Assembly: GCA_916610825.1 (NCBI GenBank)
Contig: OU744447.1
Location: 31,384,561 to 31,448,560, forward strand
Direction: 5' to 3'
From: Haliclystus octoradiatus
Lineage: Eukaryota; Cnidaria; Staurozoa; Stauromedusae; Haliclystidae
DNA length: 64,000 nt
The notes under the pieces were generated by a model, which saw only the letters and a list, made by a program, of their open reading frames with translations, did not search any database and was not told where the DNA came from. The stretch's first letter is position 1, and each line of letters opens with the position of its first letter. A program made the translations under genes and the position numbers. This document shows, one piece after another, positions 52,301 through 60,445 of the stretch.

Positions 52301-55300
52301 AAATCTAACAATTCAAACTCCAGATTAAACTTCAGATGTTTTTCTGCTTCTAGATAATATCTATGTTATCACATTTGATGTTATGTATTCTATTGTATTA
52401 GGCTGCTCTATTGTCTGGTAAGGATGGAACAAACTGTGAGTTATCTTCGTATGAATTAGACTGTATTTCAAAGAATTTATGCGTCCGTGTACAGGTATGT
52501 TTTGCCCTCTCACTCTCTCTGGTATGACACTCGGAGAATATTTTTTTGATTTTATGTTCTTATTGATTAAGGTTTTGTTTAGACTTCTTCCAAACCCATT
52601 GATTATTTTTAAAGCTAATGAGTTAGACGTGTTTTATCAAACATTAAATGCATAAAATCGAGATATTATAATAGAACCAAGACACTCAGATTTGTGTTTT
52701 AAAGAATTTTAAACAGGCCATGATATTATCTGACCTTCAACTCAACCAACCAAATAAAATGTATTTAACATCCTCAATTATTGAATAATTCAAATTTAAA
52801 AACAACATCTTTTGTCCGACATCAATAACATCCTCAAAAATCTGTCTTTGTTAACCCAATAAGGATCGTTTCCAAACATTTTGATCTCTTCTGACACGGC
52901 CGAATCACTGAGAATTATTGGCCTTCAAAGCTATTTTAATATCATCTCGTTTTGATGCGAAAAAATTTCCGGCTGTCAGATTTAGCCTTATTCCATCACA
53001 GCCTTCATTTCCGCGTGGCGCTCCAGTGAGGGCCTAATGAAACTGAAGGTTAAAAAATGTGCCAGAAACCAAGAATATGGTGTCCCGTAATGCCAAAATT
53101 AATCTGGGCAAACCCCTTTTTATTCCGGAAAAATAAAGTCCTGAGCATCTAGATTCTATTGTGAAAATTGAAAAAAGATCAACAGAAGGGAAATTTTGGT
53201 TCTACTGTTACAAACATCCTTAATATAGCTATACGGAATGGTATAATGGAATTTCATGTGTCTGCAACTAATCTAGCTGCATTATCTTCTCTCTGCAGAA
53301 TTCACAGTCTGATTTTGTTTCTGTGGTAAAACAACACACTCCAATCCCTATTTTGAAGAAAGTGGATATCACTGCTACTCCTTCAGAGGTAAGCATACGG
53401 TCTTAATACTTGACATCCTCTCTCCATCTATTGTTTCATACTTCTTTTTATACATTCCAATAGTCTTTTGCGATGGAAACAGTATGTCATATCTACCTGT
53501 CTTATTATTCCACCTTACCCAAAGTGCCACGTTTGATTTATAATGTTCTTGATTGTTGCATTTAAAGTGTATCATAATATCGGATTTTGGGTGATTTTCT
53601 TCTTTAGATAGAGAACAATTTTCTATTCTTACATGTTCGTCTTGTGTATTTACTTTGTGCGACCATTCCTCCTCAAAATTTCTGTCAATGTGACAAGTTT
53701 GAGCTATTTTTGTCGCATTTTACAAATTTTCCTATCAAATGAAACGGAAATACCAAATAACAATCTCTTTTCGCATTGATTGTTTTTAACGTTAAGCTCA
53801 AGATGTAGAGGTATACTTTATTAGGATTTTAGATCCTGGAGTATGGTGATACATTTCTTTAATGATACATTTAATCAGTATATTACTAATCAAACTTCTA
53901 GAGTTCAATTACAACTAACTATTAATTTGCACCTAATAGATTTTCAATGTATCAAATTGACATGAGTGCATAATTGCCGGATGAAAGTGGAAATGACAAT
54001 CACATTGAAAGCCATACATTTAAAGGCATCACTGTGAAGCACAATATTTCAACATATGTTCTCATCCACTATACATTTACATGTCACAGTAATATTTCTG
54101 AGATTGTTACCTTCATAGACATCGAAATAGAAGTCAAACGTGATTTTCTGTGATTTATTTTTATTATGACATTTATCAAAATTTGAGCGTTCTGGATAAT
54201 GCTTAAGCTCAAATTCTCCAATTCTGCGCTGCTGTGGGCTGCATTTTCCAAGTCTGTTTTCATATGTGAATGTTTTTCAAATTTTTGCAATGAATTATCT
54301 GTGAATTATTAAAAACTTCTCTTAATCAATCAGAATCAGAATCCAGTAATTGTAGCAGATATATTGTTATAGTAACTACCATTTTTGTAGTGCAATTTAG
54401 ATTTTCCTTGATATAATATCTTTTAAGGCTGTTTTTGTTTTGTTCTTAGAAAAGTGTTGTTCTTGAAATCTTTGAAACTGGAGATAGTGGAAGTGACAAG
54501 GATGCAACACTATTAGGACAGGTGTGTACAGTGTAGCTTTTAATACCATATACAGTGTAATTTACTTAACTACCGTCAAAATTGCCAACAATTTCCATTG
54601 CAATTAACTGAATTTGCACTTATCTAAAATGATTTAACAGGAACAAGTTGACCACAGAATAGTAACTACCGTTCCAAGCTAGGTCACAGATAAATAGGAA
54701 TTTTTCTTATCTGGATCGTATTTTTATGGTCAGACACGCAGATTTAAAGTATGACATGGAAGAAAAGAGCAATGTTTCCCACCAAATATGTAAATTAGCC
54801 ATTTTCTGTTTTGCATATGAAAGGGTTTTGCTATCAAGTGTCACGCTGTTGAGTAAAAAAAAAACATTTGGACCTTCTCTGTCTGACTGACAGCGGCCCG
54901 AAGTAATCATTATAATAATGCAATTATATAGCTATTATCGAAAAGTGATCGAAACATTTATAGAATTTCATGGTAATACACTCATTATTCTTAATTTTCA
55001 ATACTTTGTAACTATACAAAACCCGTGAATTTATAGTGATTGGTTTAATTTTTGTTAGAAGATCATGAAAAGAAAAACGCAAAATTTCAAGTTTCAGGTT
55101 GCTGTTGTCACGACAGGTCAACTCAACGCTCTTTCTAAACCATTAATTTTATCCATATCGAAGTCTATAATCTCAATCAAACATTATAATGATGGTACAA
55201 GTATCTATTTTAAAGAAAACAGTACATTTTTGTTTGAATTCCTTGCTTTATTTTTAGCGCTTGTAAAAGTTTCAATTCTGATGGAATCGTCCACTGTATT

Positions 55301-56693
55301 AAATTAAACAACGATATCCAACAGGGCGATTGCCATTGACATTCACCTATTTTCTATCGCTGTACATTTACTTGGTTGATATTGATGTTTTACCATGAAA
55401 CTGCTATTTAGAAATGAACATACAACCAGTCAAATTTAGTTACTGAGTTCTAAGCTTATGTACCACATATGGTTGACTGAAGTAGAATGGTGTCAATTGC
55501 ATGTGTTGTCATTGTTGTGTCAATGGCCTTACAGATATTGCCCAGAGCTGATTTAAATGCTACTATGCAGATCAAATGTACAATATTTAAGATCGCCTGA
55601 GATTGTGAACATGTTTGTACAAGTACTCTCTGAATACATGATCTGGCTCAGGTTTTCCTAGACTCTTCATGAACTGATACTAAACATTGCAGCTGTAGAC
55701 TCTTAGTGGGCACTCCCCCTCCAAATAGAGATTTTGATCAATTTTGCAACATTGTGCAGCTTTGAAGCAAAGTACTAAAACTTTTGGTTGCGTGTGTGCT
55801 ACGCCGATTTTGTTGGGCAACCGTGCTAAAGATATATTCATAAAAAGGCATCAACTTCTTGAACCGATTTGTTAGGTCTGAAGTGACTGGTTTTGCAATG
55901 TCCTTTTCTTGTAAAAAATTTCCTCATCATACATATATATATTTTGATTCCATATAGATCGTATTGGACAAACTTGAAACACCCGAAGTTAATTTATCAT
56001 GCTCAATGGATTTGAAACGGTATGCTGTGACACAATAACCAGATTTGTTATAATTAATTAATCAGATAGCTGATGTTAAATTGAAAAGAATGGTGAAAAG
56101 AATTTGTGAATTTGGACGCATATAAGTCTAGATATTTCATTTTCAATGTAGAGATCTGCATCGGATCGGATTTGGTGCTTGTAATCTGAATGTTTGAAAA
56201 TTTTTGCGATCTGAATCCAATCCGAATGAATGAAATGAAAAATCCTAAAAATATGGATACAAATTTCTTAATCTGATCCAATCAAATCCGATTAGTCAAA
56301 TGGCAACCATTTTCCATGATTACATACTCAAATTTTGAGTCAAATAACTGTTATTTCTTGCTATATATGCATATAGTAATTGATCAAATAGCAATAAATT
56401 CAGGCTGAAAATTATTTTTATTCAAGCAATTAACTACATAAGAGTAAATGTCAAATGAATTATTATTAATTTCGAGGAAGTCCGAATATAATTTCCACCG
56501 TTCTTCCTTATTCAGCAATCAACATTAACTGTTTGAGTATGTGATAAATTGTTCGTATCATGTGAAGAAGGAGGCATTAAAATCACTATAGAAATATTTG
56601 ATGTTTGTTTGTTTCAGTGATGGCTCAATTGTTGTATCATTGGCTCATAAGCAAAGTCAACAAACACAATTATTAACCATCGGCTGTGGATAA
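25346..56693 (+). CDS. HSPA14: Heat shock 70 kDa protein 14 (Hsp70-like ribosome-associated chaperone)
   Basis: Exons: 25346-25405, 30964-31044, 31349-31431, 33890-33938, 34384-34489, 35074-35164, 44465-44538, 45342-45372, 46055-46216, 47737-47892, 48121-48223, 50020-50148, 52402-52494, 53299-53388, 54450-54521, 55958-56019, 56618-56693. Every junction is GT-AG and in phase, giving 505 residues; human HSPA14 is about 509. HSPA14 pairs with the J-protein DNAJC2 on ribosomes to assist nascent-chain folding. Visible Hsp70 motifs: degenerate first phosphate loop (GIHFGNTNS, about residue 6), DVVVTYPVYFNEKQR (about 139), AGLNVLRLISEPSAAVLAY (about 163) and VVLVGGGTKIPRLQ (about 333). The substrate-binding part is short and ends at LLTIGCG, without the lid and EEVD tail of cytosolic Hsp70s, as in this family. 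Missing canonical residues in the first phosphate loop are typical of HSPA14. Introns reach 9.3 kb and are full of mobile elements, yet all exons look intact. Confidence 0.95.
25519..27880. mobile_element. 2.4-kb palindromic foldback element in HSPA14 intron 1
   Basis: The left end GGGTCAGTCC is mirrored by GGACTGACCC at the right end, and the arms remain complementary inward for most of their length. For example, left CACACCATTTTTCACACC pairs with right GGTGTGAAAAATGGTGTG. The centre, near 27060-27370, is itself palindromic. The left arm is interrupted by a hAT-type element at 26104-27012. The terminus recurs at 31900. No transposase is evident, so it is probably a non-autonomous foldback. 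Confidence 0.8.
26104..27012. mobile_element. 909-bp hAT-type element nested in the foldback
   Basis: Termini CAGGGATG and CATCCCTG are perfect inverted repeats. Subterminal regions consist of repeated AGTAACTAGTTAC-like motifs in both orientations, as in many hAT-derived non-autonomous families. The right flank reads TGTGTAAC. The left flank reads TGTGTA followed by a few extra bases and AAC, a possible degraded 8-bp duplication. The opposite arm of the host palindrome keeps the uninterrupted sequence TTCTGTGTAACCAT, an internal empty-site control. Confidence 0.85.
28784..30109. mobile_element. GACTGAC-family DNA element, copy 1 (HSPA14 intron 1)
   Basis: A block of about 1.3 kb studded with GTGTCTGACTGAC motifs. 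The right end reads GATGGAATCGCCC and the left end is a mutated complement (GGTCCCATCGTG). The same sequence recurs inverted at 46470-47673, and partially at 41105-43035 and 54728-55290. No transposase was recognised. Superfamily and target duplication are unresolved. Confidence 0.75.
30584..30768. repeat. Possible short TIR element in HSPA14 intron 1
   Basis: GTAGTGGAATCC at about 30587 is mirrored by GGATTCCACTA at about 30750. Repeated ACGCC/GGCGT motifs lie between. The termini are short and no target duplication is evident, so this may be a small MITE or a chance inverted repeat. Confidence 0.3.
31900..33345. mobile_element. Second, one-armed copy of the GGGTCAGTCC foldback family
   Basis: It begins GGGTCAGTCCAGGTCAAATC. 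It follows the left arm of the 25519-27880 element with scattered changes (shared blocks ATAAACAGTTTTCTATTG, CACACCATTTTTCACACC and TGCTCTACATAACACTTGA). The mirror arm is absent. It is interrupted at 32342-33131 by a hAT-type insertion. It lies in HSPA14 intron 3, just upstream of exon 4. Confidence 0.72.
32342..33131. mobile_element. 790-bp hAT-type element nested in the foldback copy
   Basis: The left end GGCTTGAAATAA is mirrored by TTATATCAAGCCC at the right. TGGACAC is repeated directly at 32335-32341 and 33132-33138, and the homologous uninterrupted site is present in both arms of the 25.5-kb foldback. Repeated GCCGGACAT and GTCCGGC motifs mark the subtermini. Seven identical bases, or eight with one mismatch, agree with a hAT target duplication. 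A short open frame inside (32540-32788) does not resemble a transposase. Confidence 0.82.
34628..34909. mobile_element. Foldback MITE in HSPA14 intron 5
   Basis: Arms of about 75 bp are near-complementary: TTTGGTACAAAATTTCAAC on the left and GTTGATATTTTGTACCAAA on the right, continuing through CACAACTAGG and CCTAGTTGTG to the ACTTCAGCCATTCTC block. The AT-rich spacer holds ATATAGCCTATATAT. There is no coding capacity. The target duplication is not clear. Confidence 0.72.
35236..35828 (+). repeat. 5' LTR of the BEL/Pao element
   Basis: 593 bp, TG...CA ends with 5-bp terminal inversion. Possible promoter motifs are TATATAAAAT near 35466 and TATATAAAC near 35517. A 44-codon basic frame starts at 35534 and includes a splice-donor-like GTAAGA at 35652. 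No base difference from the 3' LTR was found by eye. Confidence 0.93.
35876..39439 (+). CDS. BEL/Pao gag-protease-integrase polyprotein with RT/RNase H deleted
   Basis: 1187 residues in one open frame. In order: a coiled N-terminus; a gag-like domain of the DUF1759 type (LPFFSGKLKDYRKFRTTFKS, about residue 220); two zinc knuckles (CFVCTEDHLVEDC and CFCCLKMGHGIREC, about 411-459); a pepsin-type protease with catalytic DAGS (about 520) and a downstream LIGCDN; then GWVAFGP. Within about 40 residues the frame reaches the pre-integrase region (WPENI...FNSWSKVKR). The integrase has an HHCC zinc region (about 823-865), a core with D895, D958 and E1008, and a C-terminal DUF5641-like tail (GDIVLVIDSNLPRGKW). 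Complete BEL/Pao polyproteins are about 600-800 residues longer; the missing part is exactly RT plus RNase H, with no YxDD box. The break is in frame, so gag, protease and integrase could still be made and the copy mobilised in trans. Confidence 0.92.
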   Translation: MANPDVDTLMYQRRSAKGRVTRVMRKMDDLVEQVTDDINELDDDLRTLYICYEKAENIHEELQLLLSIENTDQDDDTWIEQLHKAMCDSRKRIRSYINQERNAAPLQTSSIIQVIKTASQEADDVFEDSFQTMEEMISSGQTQNRRDSEQGATNSQKELTKQPLPTQQRRSVDERNLDLTKHEEALAKQEEALTKHEEATPTRVPSGTPMVRYKLSLPFFSGKLKDYRKFRTTFKSLVDKDNTDQNTKLDVLRGRLEKIPARLIWNMENYGQAWNKLDKTYGREDQITDLCYKELDELRPVRKGDAAGFLNFATTVQDIVIQLQNANCEADLKSMGLLKTIASKMTDEDKERWGREVRENKQKETVLGLNEWLESESIIKSQAYSLEPSTTKTKTGSSHATQSNNYTRKRECFVCTEDHLVEDCKSFLDSTIDERWSKVKQNRACFCCLKMGHGIRECHKLKECNSEGCTKKHHGLLHKEATISAASKEDNNKKVQLATTRVIVKDNHGRSKEANVLIDAGSQLTFIREGFSKSLGIQGIKTNLNLSVVGGVRTTTTTRKVCISLSSVTNKGSEQEIKAIEMKKICENIVSVKDKDLNKYEHLKDVKFNNVNGSVDILIGCDNPHFHVGETRMGKPGTPIAINTILGWVAFGPTKMSTQDSTTAVTNMAQCKEETWPENIIIKEKSDEERKQQKITISCAITKVEDVLHIHKFNSWSKVKRTMCYVFRFINILKNKGTMINKGPLDNDELQRAEISLLKIAQKEMQNDVNKGRYEQLTPFVDEYGIIRVGGKIDKTATLPYDQRHPILIARNNVLSRLLMMQCHKDVRHHGTERVLAQSRLRFWIVQGRQLAKSIATNCVTCKKLRSVPEEQLMAELPSYRLKPFSPPFCYVGIDYFGPITVKMTRKRREKRYGALFTCLNTRAIHLEVAEDMSTEAFLQVLRRFYARRGQPKLINSDNGSNFVGAEKELKKMIENWDKDALTDFNAERQISWKFNTPLASHHGGVFEAMVKLAKKAMKATIGDHVLTEDSLHTLLCEVEQLVNSRPLAPMSSDPNDGAYLTPNHLLLGRSTATTPQGPFEESKDPSKRFLFIQTLTNLFWKKWIRDYLPTLMRRKKWCKEQRKVSIGDIVLVIDSNLPRGKWQMAKVIEVYPAKDNMVRSVKVKTQSGEYNRPITKLCLLLPIELQ
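39478..40070 (+). repeat. 3' LTR of the BEL/Pao element
   Basis: The same 593 bp as the 5' LTR, followed at once by the CTCGG target copy. The lack of differences implies insertion recently relative to the local mutation rate. Confidence 0.93.
40074..40220. repeat. About 20-bp tandem subrepeats in the foldback left arm
   Basis: Seven degenerate units of the type ACTTGTTTNGAGATCNCGTT follow one another, most with a GATC core. The complementary right arm (40814-40886) has only three units of the same type. The arms are therefore asymmetric in copy number. Confidence 0.75.
41105..43035. mobile_element. GACTGAC-family element, copy 4, diverged and interrupted
   Basis: Positions 41105-41935 follow copy 1 from its CTCGCCATTTTG block to GGTAAAATACACTC, with the CAAGCGTCACGCTGTGGAGTAAAC segment clear. 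The distal end resembles the family again at about 43000-43030 (GACGCTTGTAGAATTTTG and ATGGAATCACCCC). A TTAA-type element at 41999-42790 is inserted between. The GTGTCTGACTGAC motifs are mostly mutated, so this is the oldest copy in the window. Confidence 0.6.
41999..42790. mobile_element. 792-bp TTAA-target TIR element
   Basis: The terminus CGTGCACATGACAC after TTAA (41995-41998) is mirrored by GTGTTGTGTGCACT before TTGA (42791-42794). Arms of over 100 bp stay complementary (for example AACGATTTCTTAGTTTGAACG with CGTTCTAACTAAGAAATCAT). TTAA targets are typical of piggyBac-like elements. No transposase is present. A better-preserved relative lies at 58827-59191. Confidence 0.7.
44959..45022. 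repeat. Short tandem repeat in HSPA14 intron 7
   Basis: About six copies of a 10-11-bp unit alternating TTTTCAGTATG and TTCAATAGG(T). No coding or regulatory role is evident. Confidence 0.7.
45545..45820. mobile_element. 276-bp MITE with TACCGTATTAGCG-type termini
   Basis: TACCGTATTAGCGTG on the left is mirrored by CGCGCCAATACAGTA on the right. Interior GACTATAAGTCGAC and GAATATAAGTC motifs recur in both orientations. A TA target included in the termini is possible. It lies in HSPA14 intron 8 and is non-coding. Confidence 0.7.
46263..46359. repeat. Perfect 29-bp inverted repeat (hairpin) in HSPA14 intron 9
   Basis: The arms 46263-46291 and 46331-46359 are exact complements across 29 bases (core AGTCAATGACTACACATTT), separated by a 39-bp loop. 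It begins 47 bp after the exon 9 donor. It could be a tiny MITE or an RNA hairpin in the pre-mRNA. Confidence 0.85.
46470..47673. mobile_element. GACTGAC-family element, copy 2, inverted (HSPA14 intron 9)
   Basis: The reverse complement of copy 1 at 28784-30109, with long nearly identical blocks such as CAGCGGCCCGAAGTGATCGA. The ends GACGATTCCATC and GATGGAATCGCCC form the terminal inverted repeat of the family. It ends about 60 bp before the exon 10 acceptor, leaving only a short native polypyrimidine region. Confidence 0.8.
48241..48270. repeat. (GAT)n microsatellite
   Basis: About nine nearly perfect GAT units immediately inside HSPA14 intron 11, starting about 17 bp after the exon 11 donor. 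Confidence 0.8.
49690..50770. repeat. GTTCATGAAC-rich degenerate repeat arrays around HSPA14 exon 12
   Basis: Dozens of variants of the palindrome GTTCATGAAC occur at 49690-49940 and, most densely, at 50290-50770, bracketing exon 12 (50020-50148). Spacing is irregular at about 15-25 bp. Similar sequence lies inside a small foldback at 57421-57573. The origin is probably a mobile or satellite-like AT-rich repeat. Confidence 0.7.
51925..52112. mobile_element. Half copy of the GTGCAC...TTAA element family
   Basis: It resembles the right half of the 58827-59191 element (CTTGTCATTTCC, GGTACTTTCAAC, the CGATTCTAGGG region) and ends in GTGCACT followed by TTGA. No left terminus was found. It lies in HSPA14 intron 12. 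Confidence 0.6.
54728..55290. mobile_element. GACTGAC-family element, copy 3, truncated (HSPA14 intron 15)
   Basis: It has the same orientation as copy 1 and matches its distal 540 bp, from GTCAGACACGCAGATTTAAAG to the GATGGAATCG terminus. A local insertion near 54920 is present. The proximal half is missing. Confidence 0.72.
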
Positions 56694-56744
56694 TTATCTT
56701 TCTGTCAGTTTTAACTCTCAATGTATTTATAGGTGCGTGTTATT

Positions 56745-56750
56745 ATTAAA
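56745..56750 (+). promoter_or_regulatory. Candidate poly(A) signal of HSPA14
   Basis: ATTAAA, the commonest variant hexamer, begins 52 bp after the HSPA14 stop codon (56691-56693). A short 3' UTR is plausible; the cleavage site is not determined. Confidence 0.5.
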
Positions 56751-57199
56751 CAATTATTTTCTGCTTATCTTCATGTGTTTTATTTATTCATGTATTGGCG
56801 AAAGTTGATTAGCATTGCTATATCATGGTCTTTTTTCCTTATTGGATAGAATGTAGCTTGTGTTTGATGAAGCTCTTTAGTTCTGTAAAATTGAAATTGA
56901 ACTTTGAATTGCTTAACATGGCAATTATCTGTTATGGTTGACGGGATGCTAACGTTCCTGCCATAAACGATCTTCAACTACATATCTTTTGTTTGTTTAC
57001 ATCGCGGTGAAATGAGTTTGGATATTTTTACGCATGCCATCCGGCTAATGGAGTCTTATTTTCTACAAAACATAATGCAGTAGCCATATAAATTGTCAAA
57101 TATTCGTAATACTTCAAATCCTCTGCACTGTTTAACTAATGAATGATTTCCTAACTAAGAAAATTGCAAACTTGGCTGATACAGTTGTAACCCGAGTAA

Positions 57200-57330
57200 G
57201 TGCTATTTGGATAAGCGAAATTCCCGCTTATATATTTAACTTATCCCATTTTAACCATTTGGTAGTCGTTTTAAAATCATTGACAATTTTGGCTTGCACT
57301 CAAGCGGGCCGCCAGGTATAACCTTATCTA
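57200..57330. repeat. Repeat shared with HSPA14 intron 2
   Basis: TTTGGATAAGCGAAATTCCC here matches TTTGGATAAGTGAAATTCCC at about 31072. Both are followed by an ATTCCC-CTTAT block and a TTGCA(C/T)T(C/T)-AGCG block about 90 bp on. The 3' part here (CCTTATCTAAAC) is complementary to the start, suggesting a small MITE. Confidence 0.45.
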
Positions 57331-57420
57331 AACTTATTGTCATGGGGCATTTATGAATTAAAAACTTCGAATGTCGATTTCGATGATAGTATTGGTGTTT
57401 CTGTGAAACATGGAGAGAAA

Positions 57421-57573
57421 CCCCCCTGAAAACAGTTGATTATCGTTAAATGACCCAATTTTCATGAACATTTCATGAACTTTCATAAAAAAAATTCATG
57501 AAAATTGTGCCATTCAACGTTCATGAACTATTTATATATTGTTCATGAAATCAACTAATTTTTTCGAAGGGGG
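57421..57573. mobile_element. 153-bp foldback with TTCATGAA core
   Basis: CCCCCCTGAAAA...GTTGATT on the left is mirrored by AATCAACT...TTCGAAGGGGG on the right, with several ATTTCATGAAC motifs between. It links the GTTCATGAAC arrays in HSPA14 introns to a mobile-element-like structure. Confidence 0.5.
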
Positions 57574-58826
57574 AGAAACTAGATTCCAAGACAGTTTATG
57601 AAGATTGAAGAATTTTTGAGATTGATTCAACAAACATTGTTTCCGTTTGCCTCTATTTCAACATTTTTATTGAGGAACACTTTGATCAAAGCTGTGTGGA
57701 CTAGTCTTCAATAATCAAGAAACTTATTAATTATTTTTTATTAGGAGGATATTGAATATACACTGAATTGCAATTGATTTTGTCTCTGAGAGAATATCCG
57801 ATAACCATTCAATATCAACATATGGCTATAATTTATGTTTGTGTCCCTCTGCTACATTTAAGGTGTATTCTGTTTTTATAAACATTGCTATACTGTTTTT
57901 ATATTCATAATCTCCAATACTGATCAATGTCAATAATAAAAGAAACGTTTTCCATTGGAATCTCAGCCTTTTTATTCAAGAATGAAGATATAGAAGTTTG
58001 AATTTTTTCCCTAAAATGGACATGTAACTTGACTATTTGTGCCTTCATTTGTTAAATTGTGTGCCTGCCCTACGGCTCATCTGATATATGAAAAGCCACG
58101 TAAACAGCGTGCGCTATACTGTAAGCTGATCGTGCAGACTATTTATGTTCTTTATATTTGAAATTAGCAAACAATGTGCTTGATATGTGATGTAATTGCA
58201 GAGCAACGAAGCAATAACAAACATGTTGGCCCAGATTACAAAAAACCAATAACAAAATTTTAGCGCGAGAACAAAATTTGAAAGGAACTCAATTATGTAG
58301 GTTAATTTTTTAATGCTTTTTTACGTTTTGATTGCACGTAAACGTGTTGATCGTCAATTCAATTGTGCAAAATCTATCTTTAAGCTAGCTTTTAACTCTA
58401 TGCTTAAAGCCTGATTCTGGATATTATTTCGGTTTTCCTATTTGCTATCCTAGGTATCTCGCTTCGTCCCTTCTCCTTTAAACTGACCCTCCTACTAAAT
58501 TGAAAATCCCAGGAAACAACTTCAATAAATTGCTTGCTGCTTGTTTATTCATTGAAAGGATTATCCTCTGGTTTATCTACAACTATCACAGCTTCATTTT
58601 CAAGTCTTTCACAAGAAAGTATTAATTAGGCAGACATAAATGTTATTTCAATTTTCCAACTAATAATTAACATTTTGAATGATATGATTTCAATTGAAGT
58701 AGATTTCCATTGATGTTGTTGAGATGTTGTTTGGTCTTAGTGATTGAGCTACGTTTGTCTGTTAATAGCATTTCCAGTTCCTAGGTAATAGATAAAGTGA
58801 AAATGTTATATACATACTTGTTTTAA

Positions 58827-59191
58827 AGTGCATGTGACACGTTTTGCTGCTGCCTACGTACTGAACACCTTGTTTTATGACATGCGTTGATCTTTTTTTA
58901 ATGTTTTTTCCGGAATCGAGCAGACCATGCAAAATAGGAATGGCGACAATAGTTTTTCGATTTGGACTCTTATAATTCCATTTTTATAGCTATTTTTCCA
59001 TAATGGGCCCTCTTGTCATTTCGGCATGAGTTCCGACTTTCGATTGAGCACTATTTCTGAAATATGGTACTTTCAACATTAAATACATCAGCTTATAAGA
59101 GTCCAAATCAATAAAATTATTGTCTACATTCCTATTTATTTTGCATGGGCCAGTCGATTCCGGAAAAACATTTGTTGGTGTCATGTGCACT
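58827..59191. mobile_element. 365-bp TTAA-target MITE (piggyBac-like)
   Basis: TTAA at 58823-58826 and 59192-59195 flanks termini AGTGCATGTGACAC and GTGTCATGTGCACT, which are complementary at 12 of 14 positions. The interior arms are also partly complementary (TTTTTCCGGAATCGA with TCGATTCCGGAAAAA). There is no coding capacity. Confidence 0.82.
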
Positions 59192-60271
59192 TTAACGACT
59201 GATAAAGGCAAAACAGTAAATAGGTGTATCAGAGGCCAGATAGATTCGGCTGGTTCAGCGGATTTGTAAAGAAAACTTTTTATTAGTGCTGCAATATTCT
59301 AGATTAAATTTGTCAATATTCCGTAGCCTTAGTCTCATTTCATAACAGCCCTATAAGGATGCTTTGATAAGGGCTTATTATAATTCAATTCAAGTGTAAC
59401 AGGGGATGTGCTCATTCTCAATATCCGTTTTGATCAATCACAGAGCATAACGCTCTCTGGCGGGCATTAACTCGGTGATGATTGGCTCCTAAAATTCCAG
59501 ACTTGAATAATTCTTTGAAGAGTTTCAATTTTAAGATTTAATAGATAAACAAGAAACTTCGGTAACGGAAAATTATTTGCTTATAATTAAGTTGGTGTGC
59601 ACGATTGGTGGGATTTAGAAGGATTATTTGACAGTAAATATACACAGCATTAGGCATTATATTTCAAGAAAATCTAATGTATGGATTATAAAATAAATGT
59701 AAGCTTTCCAAAATAGGCTTGTTGATGCTGCGAACAAATCCATGGACGTGTATATATTTTATTCAGAAGCTCAACCATCATCGCCAAAATGAAATTTGAA
59801 ACCCAAAACTCTAAAGTGTCACATGATCGAATCTCAGCGATAAAGTACCGCTTTGTGATTGGCCATGATGGATTTCGCAAATGGGAGAAGGTCAGTTTTT
59901 ACCCTCAAACTTTACAAGGCCCTCTTCAGCCCTGTTTAATATCACTCTTTTAACCGTACCATGTAAGCAGTGAAAACATCACAAAAATGTGTAAATGGAA
60001 ACCCATTTTCTTAAGATTTCTTAATCTAAGAAACATTGAACGGCATAATAATAATCTATCTAGAAAGTTTGGTTTGCAAACCTTGCAATTTTTTTATCTA
60101 GTTTGACGAGTTCTTTTTTTTCGTTGTCAATAAAGTTTGTGCTTGTTTTAAGCAAATTTGTTTTCGTGTTGAGAATCGTAATAATATGCGTGCGATTACA
60201 AAGTAAACTCAGATAAATTCCATCGCAGCTGATGTGCCTTTTAGCTATATTGTCAAGTGCTCTGTTAGCAC

Positions 60272-60445
60272 CAAGAAAAAATGCTTGTTCCAAAAATATT
60301 TTCTTATTTCTAGACAAAATGTTCTTGGATTTCTTACTTTCAGAAGATATTTTCTTATTCCAAGAAAAAATGTTCTTAGACTACCTACTTTAAGAAAATA
60401 TTTTCTTATTTCAGGAAAAAATGTTCTTTTATATTCCTACTTTAA
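60272..60445. repeat. Tandem repeat with about 50-bp period
   Basis: Three copies of a unit containing ATATTTTCTTATT, then AAAATGTTCTT, then CTACTTT lie head to tail. The pattern resumes at 61770 (TTAAGAAAATATTTTC) after the inserted element, showing that the array once continued across the insertion point. Confidence 0.75.

Larger units (their letters stand above)
56694..60059. other. Intergenic region downstream of HSPA14
   Basis: No host exon recognised on either strand. It contains a candidate poly(A) signal, a short repeat at about 57200-57330 shared with HSPA14 intron 2, a small foldback (57421-57573) and a TTAA-type MITE (58827-59191). The remainder is AT-rich, with open frames lacking coding character. 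Confidence 0.55.
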
